Shown one piece after another: positions 56,126 through 64,000 of a DNA stretch of 64,000 nucleotides. This stretch comes from Diadema setosum. Lineage: Eukaryota; Echinodermata; Echinoidea; Diadematoida; Diadematidae. Both the position numbers and the translations under genes were made by a program. Position 1 is the first letter of the stretch. Every line of letters begins with the position of its first letter. The notes under the pieces were generated by a model. The model saw nothing but the letters and a program-made list of their open reading frames with translations. It was not told where the DNA came from and did no database searches. The stretch lies in NCBI GenBank assembly GCA_033980235.1, contig CM067075.1, positions 23,004,061 to 23,068,060 on the forward strand. Reading direction: 5' to 3'.

Positions 56126-56135
56126 CAAACTAAAA

Positions 56136-56156
56136 TGAGATAGATAGATAGGTAGG

Positions 56157-56192
<36 letters not shown>

Positions 56193-56581
56193 GATAGAAA
56201 GATAGATAAATAGATGGGTAGATAGATAGGTTTATAGATAGATAGAGATAGATAGATAGAGAGATAGATTGATAGATAGACAGATAGATAGATAGAGGTA
56301 GAAAGATAGATAGATAGAGGATAGATAGAGGTAGAAGGATAGATAGATAGATAGATAGAGATATACATATAGATAGATAGGTATATAGATAGATAGAGAT
56401 AGATAGATAGAGAGATAGATTGATAGATAGACAGATAGATAGACAGAGGTAGAAAGATAGATAGATAGAGGATAGATAGAGATAGATAGATAGAGGTAGA
56501 AAGATAGATAGATAGATAGAGATATACATATAGATAGATAGATAGATAGGTAGATAGATAGAGATATATACATAGATAGAC

Positions 56582-56632
<51 letters not shown>

Positions 56633-56640
56633 GACGGAGA
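56136..56640. repeat. (GATA)n microsatellite, about 500 bp
   Basis: GATA with GACA, GAGATA and GGTA variants, including an internal higher-order duplication (GTAGAAAGATAGATAGATAG blocks recur). The Ile/Tyr/Leu/Ser frames on the minus strand are artefacts. Confidence 0.95.
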
Positions 56641-57410
56641 TAGAGTGGAAAGGAGGGAGGGAGGAAGAGAGGGGAGGAAGTGAGATGGGAAGGGAGTGAA
56701 TTTTATAAAGCGCCACATTGTGTGATAAAGATAGCCAATCAATTTCGCGAGATGTGTTATTTGCATAATCATTGCGTTATTGGCATACATAGTTATCATC
56801 GTTCCACATTCGCTCTAAACAAAGCCGGGGTCTGTATCAATTAAATATTGATTTCTTAGTTTCAGATGTAGGGTTTTTGTTGTTGTTGTTGTTTTTTGTT
56901 TTTGTTTTAGTGATTCGCAACAGTATGTTACGAATCCAGTCTGCCATAATTGTGGTTACAATATTTTCGTGTTATAGTAATACTGTTTCATTCGTCTTGA
57001 TAAATGGCTTTACATGCATTATCTTTCTCACTTTGGCAAGAACACATAACCTATTATAGCGATTGATTCTGATAAGATAACTTCAGAATACAAACGATTC
57101 ATCTGCTTTTCATCGTAACACTATATGATTACGTGACATATATTACATGATATATAAAACCAAAATTGATATTGGGCATCAGCTGAGGCACATCGTGAGA
57201 ATTCTTTGAACATGAAAATTGATTCCTTGTGTGTATATTACAGTATGTGATAATTAACCATTTGTCACGTCACATAAAGTTTTCGGGGAGAGCACTACAC
57301 ATTATACGTGTACGAGGATTATGTACGGTCTAAGCAAGGTCTAAGCCTGTAAGAAGCCCGGAAGAAGATCACACTGTTTTCCCGTTTTTCTTTCTACCAG
57401 ACGTATTTCA

Positions 57411-57530
57411 TTTCATTTTATTTCATTTTCACATTCAAAACAATAATCATTACACTTTCAAGTCGTAGTGTAAACATATTCATTGTGGGAGACCAATTAA
57501 AGCCTTTCAGGCTTGTTGGGAAAAGTGAAT
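57411..57530 (-). mobile_element. Reversed LINE 3' tail
   Basis: On the minus strand AATTGGTCTCCCACA leads into a tail of ATAAAATGAAATGAAAT repeats, as in LINE 3' ends. Confidence 0.4.
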
Positions 57531-57582
57531 ACAAGACGTTCTCAGCTTAAAAAATAGGGGTACAAAATATATAGAACACAAA

Positions 57583-57879
57583 GGCCCGAATTCACGAAGG
57601 TGGTACAAATGACACCATGGTTTCAACCATGGACAAAAACCATGGAGCGCCAAGTGTCGCATGGAATATTTCGTTACGAAGTCAGTCATTTCGTCGATGA
57701 AATGATTATTTTGTAACGAAATGACAACATTTTGAAACTAAATGAACATTTCGTCCACGAAATGATAATTTCGTTAACGAAACGGTCATTTTGTCGACGA
57801 AATGACCAATTTCGTAACGAAATATTCCGTGCAATACTTGGCGCTCCATGGTTTTGTACCACCTTCATGAATTCGGACC
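57583..57879. mobile_element. Foldback MITE with expanded core (relative of 15,974)
   Basis: GGCCCGAATTCACGAAGGTG ... GTACCACCTTCATGAATTC. The core is a set of inverted TTTCGTCGACGAAATGA-like units, absent from the 15,974 copy. Confidence 0.75.
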
Positions 57880-58783
57880 AAATGGTATACAATCAGAACA
57901 GGCTGAAGAAGGAAAAGAGTAAAGAGTATAGTACTGGCAGAATATACAAAACTGTTGCTATTAAATACGGAAAGTTCGTCTAAAGTTGTTTCTGAACTGC
58001 TACAATGATTTGCAGTTTTTCAGTTCATTCGGTGAAGTATTTCACAAATTGGGACCTTGATAAAAAAAAGCATAACACTCAAGAAGCTCTCCATCCTCTA
58101 TACAATCCTAACATTCATGCTACACACCTCTGTTTTCATTATACGGGCCAACCAACTTCCGTGCGTGTGCACGTTGATAGCTCCGGCAGAAAATAATTAT
58201 CCCCTCTCTCTATGTATGGTGTATATTACAGGTTCTATCGAGGAGTTCAAAGTGATTCTGTAACTTGAATCCCTATGATGTTTTCGAATGTACCCGAAAG
58301 GTCTCGAACTAATTTGTAATATGATTTAATAAAAAAAAAAAAAATAGCGTTTCTTAAAAAGTCAGTGTCTTTCGTGTTTCATAATCAAGTAGATTAATGC
58401 GATTCACTTCAGTATTGAAATTTACGAGGGATGTTCTTCTGCGGAAACTCCGTTTATGAGATCCTTGGAAAACGGAGTGGAGATTTCATCAGTCTAAAAT
58501 TTGCACGTGTTTTGTGAGTCAGAGAGCGAGGGGGGGGGGTATTTAAATTATGTATAAGAAAGAGTACTGAGCTGATGCTCCTTTATGCAATACAATTTGT
58601 TGAGGAATTCACTTTCGTTGACCACAGATAAATACTTTTCAGCAAACTAATAATGGTGATTTTCATAAATTCCTTCGCAATATATAATAGCACGTTTTAT
58701 TGATAGCACACGACAAAGTGATAGCGCTGGTCCACTTTATTTACAGGTGTGTATGGGACCTTCAGTGATGTATGCACGGTGTA

Positions 58784-58979
58784 CAGTTCACTCCCGTTAT
58801 AACGAAGACGGTTACAACGAAATTCCGGTTAAACCGAAATAAAAATTCAGGCCGCAACGTTATCTGCTGTATGTTTCTTTTTTTATTGTTACAATTGTTC
58901 GGTTACAACAATATTTCGATACCTGTATAACGAAAGAAAACTGGGAGTCCCTAGGCTTCGTTATAACGGGAGTCCACTG
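58784..58979. mobile_element. pogo-like MITE, best copy
   Basis: 196 bp with ends CAGTTCACTCCCGTTATAAC and GTTATAACGGGAGTCCACTG, flanked by TA on both sides. CAGT ends plus a TA duplication fit Tc1/mariner/pogo-type transposition. Confidence 0.8.
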
Positions 58980-60550
58980 TATAGGCCTAAACGTGCTTAC
59001 CGTAATCGCTCGTATTATGTAGAAGATGAATGGTTGGCATTTAATCCACTCTCCACGCTTTGAGTTTATAATGCTACCTATAACTGTTATGTCTTTTGTA
59101 TTTTCATGTAGAATGATGTTTGTTGTTACTGCAGGGCGCCTTTGGAAAGCAGCTTCACAAAACTGAAGAGGCGAACTCTGCAGTATGAAATAAATAATCC
59201 AAAATAAATGAATGAATAAAAAAAAAACGTACTATGTAGGAGTCGATGAAAGTCGAACGAAAATTAGAGAAAAGGAAATGATAAAAAGGACAGACCAGAA
59301 ACAAACAAGGAAGGAAGCTGACCATGTGCAAAAGAAGCAAGAAATGTTGCGAGTGGCTATGTTGTATGGCAGGCACCTATAAACCATAATCACTCACAAA
59401 ATACCATTTGCATATTAATGAGCCGTGCTTCAATTATTGTCAAGATTAACATAATATAGGAAGTATTTGTGTCTGTGTAGTAATCGAAACAACAAACATG
59501 AACAGACTTATAATGGCTAGGTCTGAGTTGAAAGTTCCGTGTAAAGTTCCGCGAGGTCGGGTTCCGTCAGTACGGTACCTGGAGTACGTGTTTAGACAGA
59601 CTGCATTTCATACTGCAGTAAGAGGAGAACAGGATCTCTATACCGTCCACTTGATGCTAATAGTCATCCATATACGGATAGTCACTTTTGGACGAATAAT
59701 ATCATTTTTAGGATGGGAAAGGATATCATCATTGTGCCAGAAATTGTTTTTGTTTCCCTCTCCCGAATGGTTACCTTGCCATAATATGTACCTTCTGTGA
59801 CCACTCAATCATCTCACATTTGAGAAAACTATATACAGTCGTACTGATTTCGGATATCGAAAATCGTACTAAGAGGCTAGCGACTTCGGAGTGTAAATCC
59901 GCACGGTATATTATCATAATATTGAAGTCAAGCAAACCTCTCGATACTTCCTTGAGCAAACAAAACCAAGACTGCACAATCATCCCAATCGGATTCCCCC
60001 ACCCCCCCCCCCCCCCAAAAAAAGGGAAAAAGGTAGGAATATTTAAAGCGAAAACCTTTTTTTTTTGCGAGACATATTATGTATTTATCACAGTCACGGA
60101 GAATGTTATAAACGAGATTATCATTGCCAAACTTAATTTTCCCCGTTGGTTTGCTCATAAATCATTATTCAATCATCCGTTTTGTCGAAACATTGGCGAC
60201 TATGTCCTCCCTCTATTTTACAAGTTCATAAAAATTTCTTCTCCTTTAATTCACTTGTGCGCAAGTGAATGGGAGAATGATGAGGTCGTAGTTTTATAGT
60301 TTGCATTGTAGCGAAACGTGGGAAACTTTCCACACCTGTCTCATGCTCAAGTCCAATATAAGTGAAAATGTGTTTGGTTTTGTCCCTTTTTGAGGTCAAC
60401 TTGGAAAAAGAGTGATTTTTGACTGCTTGTAAGAAGCATAATGCTTCGCGTATCTTTCAGATGCTAGTTCGCGGACGGTACGCATGCAGTCAAACGTCCA
60501 TTTGAGTTAACTGAACGTCAATCTCATTATGTAAACGAATTTCGGGTGAT
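58980..60550. other. No gene recognised
   Basis: Frames at 59,498 and 59,820 have no motif. Poly-C/poly-A runs lie near 60,005. Confidence 0.4.
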
Positions 60551-60800
60551 GTCCATTATTCCGAAGGTTCGTTTATCCGAAAAGGAAGTAAGGTTCATTA
60601 TTCCGAAGATTCGTTATTCGGAAGGTTTGTTAAGCTTAAATTTACGAACCTTATTTCGTTGTCGGATAAAGGAACGTTATCATGAACTGCATTTTCTGAT
60701 TAACGAACATTCGGAATAACGAACCATATTTCATTTTTCAGATTAACGAAACTTCAAAATAAAAAAACTTTCGGAACAACGAACCTTATTTTCATTCCCG
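60551..60800. repeat. Degenerate TTCGGAATAACGAA repeat
   Basis: TTATTCCGAAGGTTCGTTA-like units in both orientations. The repeat resumes at 61,446-61,490 (CATTCGGAATAACCTTCGG), so it is interrupted by a foldback element. Confidence 0.7.
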
Positions 60801-60804
60801 AATG

Positions 60805-61445
60805 AAAGGGGAAATCCAATCCAAATATAAGTTAGTCTGATGAGAAAGAGTAAAATATTACGAGTTCAACGGTATAAATTTGATCGAAAACTGATGAAAA
60901 ATGAGGACGTTATGACATTTTGAAGTTTCGCTATTTTTTTTTGGGGGGGGGGGAGGGGGGAAGGGGGAAACAGTTCTTGAACAGTTAATGTGAATATGCA
61001 AATGACAAAGTGAGCATGTCATTCCCTCACATAACTTACTGTGTCATCTAGTTTTTACATTATGTTGAAATTTCCAGATTTTCATTAAAACGCAATCATG
61101 CCCGAGGCCCAAATCCTCATATATCTAACTGATCACTATTCTGAAGTTATTCAGCCAGGAATAACGTCATGTTTCAGACGTCAATGACAGAAACAATGAA
61201 TTTTCGTCATTTTTTTTTTTTTTGTACACGATCAGTGGAAAATCGTGAGGGTATGACATGGTTGGCTCACTCATTTGCATATTCATATCCACTGTACAAG
61301 AACTGTTTTGCAGAAATAAGCAAAACTTCAAAATGTCATAACTTCCTTATTTTTCATCCGATTTCAGTCAAATTTTTACCGCTGAACTCGTAAGATTTTT
61401 CTCTTTTTTTATCAGACTAACTTATAATTAGACTGGATTTCCTTT
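60805..61445. mobile_element. 620-bp foldback element, copy 3
   Basis: Ends AAAGGGGAAATCCAATCC and GACTGGATTTCCTTT, both arms with TTATCAGACTAACTTATA. Inserted in the TTCGGAATAACGAA repeat. Confidence 0.8.
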
Positions 61446-64000
61446 GTAACGCACATTCGGAATAACCTTCGGAATAACGAACTGTAACCAGAATGACGTG
61501 CCCTCAACCAACAACCACTTTTAACTGAAGTGCAATGATCTCTTTACATAAACAACCCTTCGCTCCAAAGGAGGTTATCACTCAAGCGTTGTCAGATGGA
61601 GGCGCCGATTTCAAAGCGCAAGTTCAAGAGAGAAAACTGGCCGAATTTTTCATCACCTGCAGAGAAGACAAAGAAACGCAGACGTTTGTTACGGTGTGGG
61701 GTGTTTTTAGGGTTAAGTGGCATGTTGATGTGAAGATGTCCACACAATCGTGTGTAAATCCCACCCTCTATTTCTCTCCCACCCGTATCCCCTTGCTCAT
61801 ATACTCCTTCTCTCGTATGTTGGTTATACCAAGGAGTTACGGCTATATTCTCATACATACTCTCGGGGACAATGGAAGTAATGGAGTCAAACTGTGGTAA
61901 TAGGACACGAAGACCATCTCGTTTCCCAGCGGTGTATCGAACTGACTACACTGCGCATGCACCCACTTTCCGTGGTTTCACAGTAGTATAGGTGAGCACC
62001 CATCAGCCTCCACAAACGGAATCAACAGTTAGCAGGAATCCGTGTCAATTCTACAGTTAAGACGTTTTCTTTAAATTTCTTGCGAGAAATGCTGTAGAAC
62101 AGCTTATACCGCATGCAGCGGTGAGCTCTGAGCGCAGATCACGTGTTAACGTGAATCATCATGTTGCCTGATTTGCTCATGATGCTGCCCAATGCCACGT
62201 ACACAATTACGTGCTTCATTATTGTAAGGGCTTATGTATGATAGATGGTTATCCACATACGTAGATAGCTTTGTGAGCCTTCTCGCATTACGATCACAGT
62301 CATTGTCCACGCGTCGTCGAATCACGCAGCTACTGTTAAGTCTCTGAATAAATACTGGACACATCGGAGAGAACTGATAAGTGAAGCGGTGTCCATTGTG
62401 TAGAGAGATTCGAAGAAAACAGCCCCGCGGATAAACTGTTGGATAAATACACAGGTTTTTATACAGACATGATTTACGTAGCTATTACTTAGACCAACGG
62501 CAAACTTTAAAGCATGGGCTCCTCCATAACTTCACTCAATAAATGTAGGCCATGATAATACAATAATAAATATGTGAAAAAAGACTTCTGTACGCATTTA
62601 TAAGCCAGTATGATAAAACATTCATTATAATGATATATGACGGAATTTGAGTTATGATGCCAGCAATTCACAGGTATTTCCTTGACCTGTTATATCCATA
62701 AATCTTATAGCTATGTATTCTCTATTTTTCCTTTGCATTACATTAGCGTACTCATTTAATAACCGAACAACGGTGACTTGTAAGGTTTAATGGTTTGTAG
62801 ATAATTGGTGTATTTTACCCTTCAAACACCATTTCCATGCTTACAGATTGCGTTTGTGTATAGGCCTAAACCGATTACAGTGGGATGTAGTATATCATGT
62901 GTGTTTTCTAGCAATATCACTATTGATCGGTGAAAACACCTGAAACTTCAAAATGCCACAACTTTCCCATTTTTCTCGCGAGTTGGTGAAAGTTCGGATG
63001 ATCTGTTCATCTAATTTTACTCCATGTCATTAAATTGTCCTTAAATCGTCAGCAAAGAGTCCCTGAGAAAATAAATGTTCCCAAAGTGAAAAACACTCGA
63101 GTGACCGGATTTATCATGCCTTGTACTTCCCATATTTAATCTTAGGATAAATTTTGATTCAATAAACGGTGCATTTCCATGGCGACATTTGTTCTTAAGA
63201 TCACTTCATAGGTGGCAGTATAAACATCGGAACTTTTGAAAACTCAAGTACTTTACCAACTCGATGTTTACCAATGTACATCGAGGGTAGCACAAGATTT
63301 GGACAACAAGAGTTGAGCCGATTTCGACCGGTGAAGTGGTGCATATCAAACGCGCACCTGATGAGACTGGTGTGGGTCTTTGTGTCTCCCACGGGGCAAC
63401 CCCATTTAAGCAGAAGAAGAAGAAAAAAAGATGTCGGGTCGCGTTTCTGCGCTCCTTTTGATGTTGCAGCTGCACGCCATTTAGGTATCATTCATCACGA
63501 AGTAAAACCTACTTACTGACCTGTAAAAGAGGGCCAATATATTTTTGGAGAGGAAGCAGATGGAAAGCAGCGCGATCTCATGCAGACGACAAGACCCGGT
63601 AACTTTGGCTCGTCAGTCGTCGACGAAACTTTTGCCGTGTCGTATTCGAAAAACCCCATCACCGGCCGCGTCAGGGGTGTTCTGTCAGGCTCTCGCCGCC
63701 GCTCGTTCGCCGCGGTGACGGCGGTGATGATTAAATTCGGATTTGCAGACGCTGTGACGCAAGTTCAGGGGTCAATGTCGCCCAATCGGAAACACAACTT
63801 TTTCTGTTAGTCGAAAGCAAACTTACTCCGGGGCTGTTTTGACGTATGGGGCGCGAGAATCTTTTTGACGTGTAAACCTTTCGAAGTAGGCTGATTGAAA
63901 TTTGGGTCAAAGAAGCTTGGGAAAAGGCCACCGTGTATGGTCACAAGATTGTCAGCCTAACATTATACTCTTACACCATTTCTCTAGTGTAGCCAGTGAA
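61446..64000. other. No gene recognised; CpG-rich patch at 63,540-63,760
   Basis: Frames at 61,535 and 63,274 have no family motif. The patch around 63,650-63,720 (CGCCGCGGTGACGGCGG) is the most CpG-dense part of the right end and might belong to a promoter or exon starting beyond the window. Confidence 0.35.

Noticed and set aside
56096..56799. Three overlapping minus-strand frames of over 110 residues, Ile/Tyr/Leu/Ser-rich
   Set aside because: Translations of the GATA microsatellite.
59820..60299. 159-residue plus-strand frame
   Set aside because: It crosses a poly-C/poly-A run and shows no motif or codon bias.
61535..61900. 121-residue plus-strand frame
   Set aside because: No family motif, no splice or promoter context; the length is compatible with chance.

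Overview
This is eukaryotic nuclear DNA from an animal, most likely a marine invertebrate deuterostome and possibly an echinoderm. That guess rests on a ciliary gene with about 20 short exons separated by 0.3-2.6 kb introns, an AT-rich background full of foldback transposons, tRNA-derived SINEs and CR1/L2-type LINE debris, and the abundant motif TAGGCCTA. The species cannot be fixed from the sequence alone. Most long open frames are low-complexity repeats or transposon arms, not genes.

Region 1-27,959 (minus strand) holds the 5' part of one large gene. I traced 20 coding exons from the ATG at 27,959 down to 6,212. Their phases join without a break into 2,685 nt (895 codons). The product is the N-terminal stem of an axonemal dynein heavy chain. 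Its motor half would lie beyond the left edge, because the last exon ends in a good splice donor and no further exon is visible in 1-6,211. The introns carry foldback elements, microsatellites, a 60-bp minisatellite that copies the acceptor of exon 18, and a transposon holding four perfect RFX X-box palindromes, the class of motif that drives ciliary genes.

Region 27,960-36,240 is the dynein upstream region (a GAT-rich repeat from 28.1 to 28.46 kb), then unassigned DNA, a tRNA-derived SINE, a reversed LINE tail, foldback elements, and a 5'-truncated non-LTR retrotransposon with a recognisable C-terminal ORF2 (34.85-35.99 kb). Region 36,240-36,930 is GC/CpG-richer and ends in a consensus splice donor on the plus strand. 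It may be the promoter and 5' exon of a second gene whose first intron would fill the rest of the window.

Region 36,931-64,000 has no convincing coding gene. Its most striking content is a set of at least 16 tiny palindromic insertions (about 15-73 bp, ends CANGGAGGT.../...ACCTCCNTG) between 37.3 and 53.6 kb. Nearly all are flanked by a 7-bp direct repeat, and some are tandem with the same 7-mer between units. They look like a miniature hairpin mobile element that I cannot match to a described family. The region also holds a 1-kb foldback element, further copies of the 390-bp and 620-bp foldback families, a pogo-like MITE, a GATA-type microsatellite and a repeat built from TTCGGAATAACGAA.
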